From Nocardioides zeae (GTDB lineage: Bacteria > Actinomycetota > Actinomycetes > Propionibacteriales > Nocardioidaceae), in contig NZ_JAUTAN010000001.1 in assembly GCF_030818655.1 (NCBI RefSeq), positions 1,798,001 through 1,862,000 on the forward strand: DNA of 64,000 nucleotides, written 5' to 3'. Below, in pieces: positions 46,882-57,408 of this stretch (positions are counted from its first letter, which is position 1; each line of letters opens with the position of its first letter). Made by a program: the position numbers and the translations under genes. A model generated the notes under the pieces. That model did no database searches, was not told the DNA's origin, and saw only the letters and a list, made by a program, of their open reading frames with translations.

Positions 46882-46885
46882 CTGA
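45611..46885 (+). CDS. IS30-family transposase
   Basis: 424 residues from GTG 45611. N-terminal helix-turn-helix regions (AKQVSELLGWDRDTVASWA, then CPARIAAELGVHRSTVGREL) bind the ends; a DDE core follows: first Asp in HWEGDLVIGAGGRSALITLVE, second in LTWDQGSEMAAH, Glu in RGTNENTNGLVRDIHPKGTDF. YFADPHSPWQRG is typical of IS30. A 12-base tandem repeat at 46061-46096 encodes VDAGVDAGVDGG in a linker. The stop codon TGA (46883-46885) lies past the right inverted repeat, so it is supplied by the target duplication and flanking DNA. Confidence 0.93.
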   Translation: MGVVLRDQEAARARGLGLLAAGVPAKQVSELLGWDRDTVASWATVAGMRLRKGRHGGVVGAHPPPLDGDWVDEHGRLSQAGRALIQIRRSEGRCPARIAAELGVHRSTVGRELARNTRLGRYHAAAAQVMTEQRRPRPRPSKLAVRADTGVDAGVDAGVDGGAGEVLRAAVLVRLNNRFSPVQVSQDLRRCYPGRDDMQVSHETIYQALYVQGKGSLREELKVEKALRSGRTSRRPRSALPPRSNRSWIGAEAHISHRPPEAADRAVPGHWEGDLVIGAGGRSALITLVERSTRYALIRRLPLTHDATTVAAALVTMMTNLPESLRRSLTWDQGSEMAAHTTFTLATGCPVYFADPHSPWQRGTNENTNGLVRDIHPKGTDFNHVSDADITETERLLNIRPRQTLNWDTPADRLQQLLNVAPTT

Positions 46886-46910
46886 AGCCGCCCGATCCCG
46901 GCAGGGATGC

Positions 46911-47022
46911 GGTCCGCGTTTTCCTCGGCCCGGGGCGCACTTTCCTTCGGCCCGGGGCGCACTTTCCTCGGCCCGGGGCGCACGCTCATCTCCCCGGCCC
47001 GCAGCCCGTCCGCGTTTTCTTC
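46911..47022. repeat. Repeat cluster right of the IS element
   Basis: GGTCCGCGTTTTCCTC (46911-46926) and GTCCGCGTTTTCTTC (47008-47022) are inverted copies of the motif left of the IS. Between them a 21-22 base unit, TTTCCTCGGCCCGGGGCGCAC with small variations, occurs three times in tandem (46919-46940, 46941-46962, 46963-46983). No gene is visible between the IS and meaB. Confidence 0.65.
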
Positions 47023-47052
47023 ACCCGCGCACGCACGCCGGTACGCCGCGGC

Positions 47053-48054
47053 TCACCCCGCGTCGTACGCCTCGAGCACGCGGTCGGCGGCCACGGTGGC
47101 GGGCAGGTCGCCCGCCAGCACGGCCGTGCGGATGTCGTCGCGGACGGCGCGCACGCCGGCCGAGTGGCGCAGGCGCTGCTCGAGCTCGTCACGCACGAGC
47201 GCCCAGGTGAACTCCAGCTGCTGCTCGGCGCGCTTGGCGCCGAGGCCCTCGGGCCCGAGGTGGTCGCGGTGGCCGAGGATGCGCTCCCAGAGGTCGTCCA
47301 CACCGACGTCGGTGAGGGCCGAGCAGGTGACGACCGGAGGCGCCCACTCCCCCGACGCCGCGCTCCCCCGCACCAGCCGCAGCGCGCCGGCGAGCTCGCG
47401 CGCCGCGGACCGCGCCTCCAGCTCGCGGTCGCCGTCCGCCTTGTTGACGGCGACGACGTCCGCGATCTCGAGGATGCCCTTCTTGATGCCCTGGAGCTGG
47501 TCGCCGGTGCGTGCCAGCGTCAGGAACAGGAAGGTGTCGACCATGCCCGCGACGGTGATCTCCGACTGGCCGACGCCGACGGTCTCGACGAGCACGACGT
47601 CGTACCCGGCGGCCTCGAGCACCGCCATCGCCTGCACGGTCGCGCGGGCGACGCCGCCGAGGGTGCCTGCCGAGGGCGACGGCCGGATGTAGGCGCCCGG
47701 GTCGGCCGACAGCCGCCCCATGCGGGTCTTGTCGCCCAGCACGGAGCCGCCGGTGCGCACCGACGACGGGTCGACCGCGAGCACGCCGACGCGGTGGCCC
47801 GCGGCGGTGAGCCGCGAGCCGAGCGCCTCGATGAAGGTCGACTTCCCGACGCCGGGCACGCCCGAGATGCCGACGCGCACGGCGCGGGACTGCACGCCCG
47901 CGTCGGGCAGCGCCGCCAGGACGGTCAGCAGCTCCCGGGCCTGGGCCCGGTGCTGCGGGCGCGAGGACTCGACGAGGGTGATCGCCCGGGCCACGGCGGC
48001 GCGCCGCCCGGCCCGGACGCCCTCGACGAGGTCCTCGACGGTGGGAGCCGCCAT
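47053..48054 (-). CDS. meaB: Methylmalonyl-CoA mutase-associated G protein MeaB
   Basis: 333 residues. SIMIBI-class GTPase that loads and protects the B12 cofactor of methylmalonyl-CoA mutase. Motifs: P-loop GISGVPGVGKSTFIEAL, DPSSVRTGGSVLGDKTRM (switch I region), VETVGVGQSEITVAGMVD (switch II), and VVAVNKADGD (base recognition). Its ATG at 48054 shares one base with the mutB stop (TGATG), so translation is coupled. Confidence 0.95.
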   Translation of the reverse strand: MAAPTVEDLVEGVRAGRRAAVARAITLVESSRPQHRAQARELLTVLAALPDAGVQSRAVRVGISGVPGVGKSTFIEALGSRLTAAGHRVGVLAVDPSSVRTGGSVLGDKTRMGRLSADPGAYIRPSPSAGTLGGVARATVQAMAVLEAAGYDVVLVETVGVGQSEITVAGMVDTFLFLTLARTGDQLQGIKKGILEIADVVAVNKADGDRELEARSAARELAGALRLVRGSAASGEWAPPVVTCSALTDVGVDDLWERILGHRDHLGPEGLGAKRAEQQLEFTWALVRDELEQRLRHSAGVRAVRDDIRTAVLAGDLPATVAADRVLEAYDAG

Positions 48055-50228
48055 CAGTGACCCAGCTGCTCCCGCAGCTTGGCCAGCAGGTCGAGCGCGG
48101 ACTCCGCGATGACGGTGCCCGGCAGGAACACCGACGCGGCACCCATCTGGAGCAGCGTGGGGACGTCGTCCGGCGGGATGACGCCTCCGATGACGACCAT
48201 GATGTCGTCACGGCCCTGCTCGGCGAGCGCCCGCTTGAGCGCCGGGAGCAGGGTGAGGTGGCCGGCCGCGAGCGAGCTGACACCCACGAGGTGGACGTCG
48301 GCGTCAACCGCCTGCTGGGCGACCTCCTCCGGGGTGGAGAACAGCGGCCCCACGTCGACGTCGAAGCCCATGTCGGCGAAGGCCGAGACGATCACCTTCT
48401 GGCCGCGGTCGTGACCGTCCTGGCCCATCTTGGCGACGAGGATGCGGGGCCGCCGGCCCTCCGCCTCCTCGAACTCCTCGGTCGCGTCGACGACCTGCTG
48501 CACGAGGGTCCCCCCGTCGGCGCCCTGGCCGGACTCGTCGCGGTACACGCCGGAGATCGTACGGATGACGGCCTGGTGCCGGCCGTACACCTTCTCCAGC
48601 GCGTCCGAGATCTCCCCGACCGTGGCCTTCGCCCGGGCGGCGTCCACGGCGAGGGCGAGCAGGTTGCCGTCGAGCGACCCCTTCGCGGGGCCACGCTCGG
48701 CCGAGCTCGTCAGCGCCTCCAGCGAGCGTCGTACGGCGTCGTCGTCGCGCTCGGCGCGCAGGCGCTCGAGCTTCGCGACCTGGCGCCGGTAGACGTCGTC
48801 GTTGTCGACCTTGAGCACGTCGAGCTTGTCCTCGGCCGCGAGCCGGAAGGTGTTGACGCCGATGACCTTCTGCGCACCCGAGTCGATGCGGGCCTGCGTG
48901 CGGGCCGCCGCCTCCTCGATGCGCATCTTCGGGATGCCCTGCTCGATCGCCGCCGCCATGCCGCCGGCCTGCTCCGCCTCGGTGATGTGGCCCCAGGCCC
49001 GCTCGGCGAGGTCGTGGGTGAGGCGCTCGATGTAGTAGGAGCCCGCCCAGGGGTCGATCGTGCCGGTCGTGCCCGACTCCTGCTGCAGGAGCAGCTGCGT
49101 GTTGCGGGCGATGCGGGCCGAGAAGTCGGTCGGCAGGGCGATCGCCTCGTCGAGCGCGTTGGTGTGCAGCGACTGCGTGTGGCCCTGCGTCGCCGCCATG
49201 GCCTCGATCGCCGTGCGCCCGACGTTGTTGAAGACGTCCTGCGCCGTCAGCGACCATCCCGAGGTCTGCGAGTGCGTCCGCAACGAGAGCGACTTGGGGT
49301 TCTGCGGGTCGAACTGCCGCACGAGCCGGGCCCACAGGGCGCGGGCCGCGCGCATCTTCGCGACCTCCATCGAGAAGTTCATGCCGATGGCCCAGAAGAA
49401 GGACAGGCGCGGGGCGAACTTGTCGATGTCGATGCCGGCCTCGAGCCCGGCGCGGATGTACTCGACGCCGTCGGCCAGCGTGTAGGCCAGCTCGAGGTCC
49501 TGCGTCGCCCCGGCCTCCTGGATGTGGTAGCCGGAGATCGAGATGGAGTTGAACCGCGGCATCCGCGCCGACGTGTAGCTGAAGATGTCGGAGATGATCC
49601 GCATCGACGGCGACGGCGGGTAGATGTAGGTGTTGCGGACCATGAACTCCTTGAGGATGTCGTTCTGGATCGTCCCCGCGAGCTGCTCCGGCTTCACCCC
49701 CTGCTCCTCGGCCGCGACGATGTAGAGCGCGAGCACGGGCAGCACCGCACCGTTCATCGTCATCGACACCGACATCTCGTCGAGCGGGATGCCGTCGAAC
49801 AGCGTGCGCGTGTCGTAGATCGAGTCGATGGCCACGCCCGCCATGCCGACGTCGCCGCGCACGCGCGGGTGGTCGGAGTCGTAGCCACGGTGCGTCGCCA
49901 GGTCGAAGGCCACCGAGAGGCCCTTCTGCCCGGCCGCCAGGTTGCGCCGGTAGAACGCGTTCGACTCCTCCGCGGTCGAGAACCCGGCGTACTGGCGGAT
50001 CGTCCACGGCTGGGTCGTGTACATCGTCGGGTAGGGCCCGCGCAGGAACGGGCTGAGGCCCGGCCACGTGTCGAGGGCGTCGAGGCCCTCGACGTCGGCC
50101 GCGTCGTACCGCGGCTTGATCGGGATGCCCTCGGGCGACTGCCACGGCTCGGGAGCGGCGTCGTCCCAGCCCATCGTCCAGTCCGGGCCGCGCAGCTCGG
50201 CCCCGCGGAAGCTCTTCGGAACGCTCAT
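48054..50228 (-). CDS. Methylmalonyl-CoA mutase large subunit
   Basis: 724 residues, normal for the catalytic subunit. It interconverts (R)-methylmalonyl-CoA and succinyl-CoA with adenosylcobalamin. The N-terminal TIM barrel has [20 protein letters not shown] (CoA channel) and [19 protein letters not shown]; the C-terminal B12 domain has [20 protein letters not shown] with the base-off His ligand, and [22 protein letters not shown] 50228 overlaps the small-subunit stop (ATGA). Together with MeaB it forms the B12-dependent arm of propionate and odd-chain breakdown, feeding succinate to sdhCAB. Confidence 0.97.
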   Translation of the reverse strand: MSVPKSFRGAELRGPDWTMGWDDAAPEPWQSPEGIPIKPRYDAADVEGLDALDTWPGLSPFLRGPYPTMYTTQPWTIRQYAGFSTAEESNAFYRRNLAAGQKGLSVAFDLATHRGYDSDHPRVRGDVGMAGVAIDSIYDTRTLFDGIPLDEMSVSMTMNGAVLPVLALYIVAAEEQGVKPEQLAGTIQNDILKEFMVRNTYIYPPSPSMRIISDIFSYTSARMPRFNSISISGYHIQEAGATQDLELAYTLADGVEYIRAGLEAGIDIDKFAPRLSFFWAIGMNFSMEVAKMRAARALWARLVRQFDPQNPKSLSLRTHSQTSGWSLTAQDVFNNVGRTAIEAMAATQGHTQSLHTNALDEAIALPTDFSARIARNTQLLLQQESGTTGTIDPWAGSYYIERLTHDLAERAWGHITEAEQAGGMAAAIEQGIPKMRIEEAAARTQARIDSGAQKVIGVNTFRLAAEDKLDVLKVDNDDVYRRQVAKLERLRAERDDDAVRRSLEALTSSAERGPAKGSLDGNLLALAVDAARAKATVGEISDALEKVYGRHQAVIRTISGVYRDESGQGADGGTLVQQVVDATEEFEEAEGRRPRILVAKMGQDGHDRGQKVIVSAFADMGFDVDVGPLFSTPEEVAQQAVDADVHLVGVSSLAAGHLTLLPALKRALAEQGRDDIMVVIGGVIPPDDVPTLLQMGAASVFLPGTVIAESALDLLAKLREQLGH

Positions 50229-52063
50229 GCCTGGCTCTCCTGTCCCAGCGCCTGTCCCAGCGCCGCGCGGGTGCGACCGAGGAACGCGAGGGCGTCCACC
50301 CCCATCGCGCACGCGTCGTCGGCGTAGTCCGTCTGCTTGCCCGCGATCACCACGTGCCGCGCGCCGGCCGCGCGCAGCGCCGCCGCGGCCTCGGCTCCCC
50401 ACGCGCCGTACGTCGCGTCCGCGCCCGCGAGGACGACCACCGGCAGCGGGCCGTGGGTCCCGACGGCCGCCTCGTACGCCGCGGCCAGCGCCTCCGCGTC
50501 GTCGGTGGCACCGGCGGGCTCGACCGCCACGCCGCCCGCCGCGAGGAGGTTGGTCGCGAACGTCGCGCGCGCCGTGTGGGTGGCCACCGTGCCCACCGTG
50601 GCGAGGAAGGCCGGCCGGTCGGCGGGGGTGTCCCGCAGCGCCTCGAAGCTGGCGCCATAGGGGCGCACGGCGCCCCACTCGGCGTGCCAGTCGGCGTCGC
50701 GCACCCGCTCGGGCAGCTCCTCGGCCAGGTTCGGGAACTCCGAGAGACCGGTCAGCGGGCGCCGGCGCGTCGCCACCTGCTTCTCGCGGGCGGCCACGGT
50801 CGCGTCCACGAGGGGTGCGAAGGCGGCGTCGAGGTCGTCCTCGCCGTCGGTCTCCGTGAAGACCGACCACGCCGCGACCGCCAGGTCGTCGGTGAGCCGC
50901 TCCACGGCGTACGCGCCGCCGGCGATGTCGCCGACCTTGCCGAGGTGCGCCTCGTCGATGAGGAGGTGCGAGATGTTGCGGGCGACGCGTCGGCCGAGCA
51001 CCTCCGGACGTCCCAGGGGCGCGTCGAAGGGGAGCACCGTGACGGAGTCGGCGCCGCCGACGCCCGCGGCGAAGGCGGCGACGGTCGTGCGCAGCATGTT
51101 GACGTAGGGGTCGAAGCGGCTCGTCATCGGGCGGCTGGTGACGGCGTGCTGCCGCTGCTCCACCCCGCCGGCGCCACCGCTCAGCTCCAGCACGCGCGCC
51201 CACAGGCGCCGGGCGGCGCGCAGCTTCGCGATCGAGGGGAACTGCTCGTCGGTCACGGCGATGCGGAACTCCAGCAGACCGGCAGCCGTGGCCAGGTCGA
51301 GCCCGGCCCCTCCGTCCGCCTCCGCGGCGGTGAGCACGCGGAGCGCGCGCACCCCGACGGCGAGGGCGTAGGCCAGGTCCTGCGCGTCGGAGGCACCCCG
51401 GTCGTGCACGGTCGTCGCGTCGACCACGATGCCGAGCACCCCGGCGTCCAGGGCCAGGCGGGCCACGGCGACGAGGTCCGCGGCGGGCGCGAGGGCGTCC
51501 ACGCCGAGGTTCGTGCCGGGAGCGGGCGTGGTCGCCTCGAGGTGGGCGAGGAACGCCTGCGCCGCCGCGACGCCGGCGCCGGGCTCCCGGGGCGCCTCGA
51601 GCACGACGGGAGCGAGGTCGAGGTAGACGCCCTTCAGGACCGCGTCGAGGTCGGTGCTCGCGTCGACGCGCAGCCACAGCGAGGTGACGCCGCCCTCGAG
51701 GTCCACGAGCAGCGTCTCGTTGGCGTCCTTCGCCGGCACGGACCGGGCGCCGAGATGGGCCCGGACGTCCCAGCCGCCAGTGCGCGACGGGCGGAGGACA
51801 CCCGCCGTCAGGTGATCGGCGTCCTGCGGCCGACCGATGGGCGCGACCGCGATCCCGTCGAGCGTGGACCGGGTCAGCTTGTCCCACACCGACGCGTCGG
51901 GGTCCTCGTCGGTCAACCGTCGGCTCTTGCGCAGCACGCGCGCCGTCTCGGCCTCCCAGTCCGCCTGGACCCAGGCGTCGGTCTCGGGGTCGGCGAGGGC
52001 GAGTGCACCCTGGTCGGGTTGCAGCTCGGTCGGCTCGTCGAGCCCGCCTTCGACTTCGCTCAT
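50225..52063 (-). CDS. Methylmalonyl-CoA mutase small subunit
   Basis: 612 residues from ATG 52063. It resembles the large subunit in the barrel ([54 protein letters not shown]) but has no DxHxxG cobalamin motif; the C-terminal domain reads [20 protein letters not shown], so it is the structural, non-catalytic partner. TATATT lies 7 bases before the ATG, pointing to a leaderless operon mutA-mutB-meaB, with 4-bp and 1-bp overlaps throughout. Confidence 0.94.
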   Translation of the reverse strand: MSEVEGGLDEPTELQPDQGALALADPETDAWVQADWEAETARVLRKSRRLTDEDPDASVWDKLTRSTLDGIAVAPIGRPQDADHLTAGVLRPSRTGGWDVRAHLGARSVPAKDANETLLVDLEGGVTSLWLRVDASTDLDAVLKGVYLDLAPVVLEAPREPGAGVAAAQAFLAHLEATTPAPGTNLGVDALAPAADLVAVARLALDAGVLGIVVDATTVHDRGASDAQDLAYALAVGVRALRVLTAAEADGGAGLDLATAAGLLEFRIAVTDEQFPSIAKLRAARRLWARVLELSGGAGGVEQRQHAVTSRPMTSRFDPYVNMLRTTVAAFAAGVGGADSVTVLPFDAPLGRPEVLGRRVARNISHLLIDEAHLGKVGDIAGGAYAVERLTDDLAVAAWSVFTETDGEDDLDAAFAPLVDATVAAREKQVATRRRPLTGLSEFPNLAEELPERVRDADWHAEWGAVRPYGASFEALRDTPADRPAFLATVGTVATHTARATFATNLLAAGGVAVEPAGATDDAEALAAAYEAAVGTHGPLPVVVLAGADATYGAWGAEAAAALRAAGARHVVIAGKQTDYADDACAMGVDALAFLGRTRAALGQALGQESQA

Positions 52064-52070
52064 GAGCCGC

Positions 52071-52076
52071 AATATA
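52071..52076 (-). promoter_or_regulatory. Leaderless-type -10 element of the mutAB-meaB operon
   Basis: On the minus strand TATATT ends 7 bases before ATG 52063; it is the nearest to the TATAAT consensus of the -10 elements in the window. Confidence 0.65.
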
Positions 52077-52237
52077 GGGGAGGTCGCCCGGGTGGACGCC
52101 CCGGCCCCCGCCCGGAACCGAGCGATCGGTCGGCGACATATCTCACACCGAGGTCCCCCCGCCGGGACGCCGTGCGCTCCGGCCCTTCACGCGCCGGCCA
52201 CCTCGCGGCCACACCGCGGACGACCGGACGGCGCACC

Positions 52238-53350
52238 GTGGCGTCCGTGCGCATCGCAGTCGTGACCGAGTCCTTCTACCCCGCGACCGACGGCACCACG
52301 ACGACGGTCCGCAACCTCGTCGACCGCCTCGTCGACCGCGGCCACACCGTGCGCCTCGTCGCGCCGGCGCCGGGCCTGACGTCCTACCGCGGCGTCGAGA
52401 TCGTGCGGGTCCGGGCGCTCGACAAGCCCGGGCGCCAGGTGCGCGCGGCCCTCGAGGGCTTCGCGCCCGACCTGGTGCACGTGACGTCGTCCCTCGAGCT
52501 CGGACCGACCATCGGCCGGAAGGCGCTGAAGCACGCGCGCCGCCTCGGCGTGCCGACCCTCGTCGTGCAGCAGACGCCGGTGAGCGACCTGGCCGCGCCG
52601 CTGTGGCAGGCGAAGGTGGCCGAGCGTGCCGACCGGGTGCTCGTGACCGCGCGCTGGATGCAGGAGCGCCTCGCGGCCCTCGACGTCGACGCGGCGCTCT
52701 GGTCCCCCGGCGTCGACACCGCCGCCTTCTCCCCCGCGCTGCGCGACACGTGGCTGCACAACTCGTGGGCGCGCGCACGCGCGCGAGGCGGACCGCGGGT
52801 CGTCGTGGGCTACGTCGGCGCGCTGGAGAAGGACCACGGCGTACGTCGCCTGCCCGCCCTGGCCGCGCTGCCGGGCGTCCGCCTGGTCGTCGTCGGCCAG
52901 GGGACGCAGCACGACTGGCTGGCCCACCGGATCACCGGCGTGGCCGGGTCCGGGAAGCTGGCCGGCCCCCTCGCGGCCGGGGACCTGGCCACGGCCGTGG
53001 CCTCCCTCGACGTGCTCGTCCACCCCGGTGAGCAGCTCACCTGCGCCCACGCCCTGCGCGAGGCCGGGGCGTCCGGCGTACCGGTCGTGGCGGCGCGCAC
53101 CGGCGGTGCGCGGGACGTCGTCCACCACCTGGAGTCGGGCCTGCTCGTCGACGTCACCGATCAGCGCGCCCTCGCCGACGCCGTGGGGGCGGTCGTCGCG
53201 GACCGTCGCCGTGGCCTGCTGGGCGCCCACGGACGCGGCCTGGCCGAGCAGCGCACGTGGCGCGACGCCGTCGACGAGCTGGTCGAGGTGCACTACGGGG
53301 CGGTCCTGGCCCCTGCTCCAGCGGCGTCTCCGCTGGCCGCCGCGGGCTGA
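52238..53350 (+). CDS. Glycosyltransferase family 4, phosphatidylinositol mannosyltransferase-like
   Basis: 370 residues from GTG 52238 (GTG 52247 is possible). GT-B fold: RIAVVTESFYPATDGTTTTV with the acceptor-side glycine-rich loop, LTSYRGVEIVRVRA, PDLVHVTSSLELGPT, WSPGVDTAAFSP in the hinge, and the nucleotide-sugar motif HPGEQLTCAHALREAGASGVPVVA where GT4 enzymes have ExFGxxxxEAMA. Actinobacterial relatives transfer mannose to lipids (PimB/MgtA type). The start is uncertain because only weak purine runs precede it. It is divergent from the mutAB operon. Confidence 0.85.
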   Translation: MASVRIAVVTESFYPATDGTTTTVRNLVDRLVDRGHTVRLVAPAPGLTSYRGVEIVRVRALDKPGRQVRAALEGFAPDLVHVTSSLELGPTIGRKALKHARRLGVPTLVVQQTPVSDLAAPLWQAKVAERADRVLVTARWMQERLAALDVDAALWSPGVDTAAFSPALRDTWLHNSWARARARGGPRVVVGYVGALEKDHGVRRLPALAALPGVRLVVVGQGTQHDWLAHRITGVAGSGKLAGPLAAGDLATAVASLDVLVHPGEQLTCAHALREAGASGVPVVAARTGGARDVVHHLESGLLVDVTDQRALADAVGAVVADRRRGLLGAHGRGLAEQRTWRDAVDELVEVHYGAVLAPAPAASPLAAAG

Positions 53351-53443
53351 GAGGGCACTGAGACGGCGCTGAGTGCGAGGTCGGTCGCCGCGGCAGGACC
53401 GGTCGATCCTGTAACCCAGCGGTAACCGGGGATATGTCACACC

Positions 53444-53458
53444 AGGTGAGGTTCACCT
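53444..53458. promoter_or_regulatory. Small inverted repeat upstream of sdhC
   Basis: AGGTGA (53444-53449) and TCACCT (53453-53458) flank three bases, about 32 bases before the sdhC start. It is a candidate operator; the regulator is unknown. Confidence 0.35.
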
Positions 53459-53489
53459 TCATTACGACCTGGACAGCCGGAGGGGTACC

Positions 53490-54212
53490 GTGCCGCCCGT
53501 GGCAACCCCGACTCTCGTCAAGACGCCCCGGTCGACACGCTCGACCATTGCACTGAAGCTGGTCATGGCCGTCAGCGGCCTGCTGTTCATCGCCTTCACG
53601 CTCGTGCACATGTACGGGAACCTGAAGGCGTTCTCAGGCCAGGAGAAGTTCAACGACTACGCGCACCACCTGCGCGAGCTCGGTGAGCCGATCCTCCCCT
53701 ACGAGGGCTTCCTGTGGATCACGCGCGTGGGCCTGCTGGTCGCGCTGGTGGCCCACGTGACCGCCGCGGTGATCCTCGCCCGGCGCGCCGGTGCGGCCCG
53801 CCGGGACAAGTACCAGGTGAAGCGCAACGTGGCCTCGTCGCTCTCCTCGCGCACGATGCGCTGGGGCGGCGCCACGCTGCTGATCTTCATCATCTGGCAC
53901 CTGATCAACTTCACGGCCGGCAAGGTCAACCCGCAGACCGGTGAGACGGGCGACGCCGCCGGCGACCCGTACTCGCTCCTGGTGGACACGTTCAGCGTCT
54001 GGTGGATGACGATCATCTACCTGGTCGCGATGCTCGCCCTCGCGTTCCACCTCCACCACGGCACCTGGAGCTCCATCCAGACCCTCGGCTACACGAACAC
54101 CGCCTCGTCGCGGGCTCGTGCGAAGCAGGCCGGCTGGCTGCTGGCCATCGTCATCGCGGGCGGCTACTCGCTCGTGCCCCTGGCCGTGCTCACCGGAATC
54201 ATCGAGAAGTAA
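53490..54212 (+). CDS. sdhC: Succinate dehydrogenase cytochrome b subunit
   Basis: 240 residues of the b558-type SdhC family (single large membrane subunit, no SdhD). Five membrane helices; candidate heme ligands are His in FIAFTLVHMYGNLK, DYAHHLRELGE, ALVAHVTAAVILA, IIWHLINFTAGK and AFHLHHGTWSSIQTLGY. It anchors SdhAB and passes electrons to menaquinone. GTG 53490 follows GGAGGGG at 5 bases. GTG 53499 lies 7 bases after TACCGT (53486-53491), so a leaderless form starting there is also possible. Confidence 0.93.
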   Translation: MPPVATPTLVKTPRSTRSTIALKLVMAVSGLLFIAFTLVHMYGNLKAFSGQEKFNDYAHHLRELGEPILPYEGFLWITRVGLLVALVAHVTAAVILARRAGAARRDKYQVKRNVASSLSSRTMRWGGATLLIFIIWHLINFTAGKVNPQTGETGDAAGDPYSLLVDTFSVWWMTIIYLVAMLALAFHLHHGTWSSIQTLGYTNTASSRARAKQAGWLLAIVIAGGYSLVPLAVLTGIIEK

Positions 54213-54227
54213 GGGAGCCACGACACC

Positions 54228-56275
<2,048 letters not shown>

Positions 56276-56279
<4 letters not shown>

Positions 56280-57019
56280 AGCTCACCCTCAAGATCTGGC
56301 GCCAGGCCAACGCCTCGGCCGAGGGCGCGGTGCACACCTACGAGCTCGACGGCGTCTCGCAGGACATGTCCTTCCTCGAGATGCTCGACCTGCTCAACGA
56401 GCAGCTGCTCACCACGGGCGAGGAGCCGGTCGCGTTCGACTCGGACTGCCGTGAGGGCATCTGCGGCACCTGTTCGCTCATGATCAACGGCCAGGCGCAC
56501 GGCCCGGAGGTCACCACGACCTGCCAGCTGCACATGCGCTCGTTCTCCGACGGCGACACGATCACGATCGAGCCCTGGCGCGCGGACTCGTTCCCCGTGG
56601 TCAAGGACCTCATCGTCGACCGCTCGGCGTTCGACCGGATCATCCAGTCCGGCGGCTTCATCTCCGCCAACACGGGCTCCGCGCCCGAGGCCAACTCGGT
56701 GCCGGCTCCGCGGGACAAGGCGCAGCGCGCCTTCAACGTGGCCACCTGCATCGGTTGCGGCGCCTGCGTGGCGGCGTGCCCCAACGGGTCCGCCTCGCTG
56801 TTCCTCGGCGCGAAGATCACCCACCTCGGCGAGCTCCCCCAGGGCCAGCCGGAGCGCTACGGCCGCGTGACCTCGATGGTCGCCCAGCACGACCACGAGG
56901 GCTTCGGCGGGTGCACGAACATCGGCGAGTGCGCCGCCGCGTGCCCCAAGGAGATCCCGCTCGACGTGATCAGCCAGCTCAACAAGGACCTGCGGACCGC
57001 GATGTTCAAGGGCTTCTGA
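56276..57019 (+). CDS. sdhB: Succinate dehydrogenase iron-sulfur subunit
   Basis: 247 residues from GTG 56276, overlapping the sdhA stop (GTGA). [2Fe-2S] ligands in [16 protein letters not shown] and the Cys of TTTCQLHM; the second domain has [14 protein letters not shown] and [15 protein letters not shown] for the [4Fe-4S] and [3Fe-4S] centres. It relays electrons from FAD to heme b and quinone. Last gene of sdhCAB; a 17-bp hairpin follows. Confidence 0.97.
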
Positions 57020-57050
57020 CCGAGCTCGTGGGCGGCACCTGCCGCTGACG

Positions 57051-57086
57051 CCACCGGCCGCCACCCCTCGGGGTGGCGGCCGGTGG
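57051..57086 (+). terminator. Strong hairpin after sdhB
   Basis: Arms CCACCGGCCGCCACCCC (57051-57067) and GGGGTGGCGGCCGGTGG (57070-57086), 17 bp perfect with a 2-base loop, 31 bases after the stop codon. Confidence 0.8.
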
Positions 57087-57171
57087 TGCATGGTCACGGC
57101 GGATCACGAAAAGGTCACGCGAAGGTCACGGTGACCGGCCGGCTCGCAGGGCGGCCGGAGGCCACCGGGCG

Positions 57172-57408
57172 TCACTCGGGACGCGTCGCGCGGAAGGCCC
57201 TCCAGCCCAGCCGGCCGAGGACGCCGGCGATGACGAAGTTCACGACGATCAACACGATGTGGGCCACCCAGTAGCCCGTCGCGCGCTCCTCCCCCGCGTC
57301 GTACGTCTGGTAGAGGTTCTTCGCGAAGTTGCCGAAGGTCACCACGTTCCAGACCGCCACCGCCAGCAGGAGGACAGCGTGCTTGCGCTCGAGCTTCACG
57401 GGCGCCAT
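57172..57408 (-). CDS. SCO4848-family small membrane protein
   Basis: 78 residues from ATG 57408. Two membrane helices (HAVLLLAVAVWNVVTFGNF and GYWVAHIVLIVVNFVIAGVLG) with FAKNLYQTYD between and a basic tail GWRAFRATR. The size and pattern match the uncharacterised SCO4848 family of actinobacteria, often found beside YihY-type genes, as here. The start is just inside the extended 3' end of the upstream frame. Confidence 0.8.
   Translation of the reverse strand: MAPVKLERKHAVLLLAVAVWNVVTFGNFAKNLYQTYDAGEERATGYWVAHIVLIVVNFVIAGVLGRLGWRAFRATRPE

Noticed and set aside
52064..52237. A cobalamin riboswitch upstream of mutA
   Set aside because: The TATATT element sits 7 bases from the start codon, leaving no leader, and no B12-box sequence was seen in the spacer.
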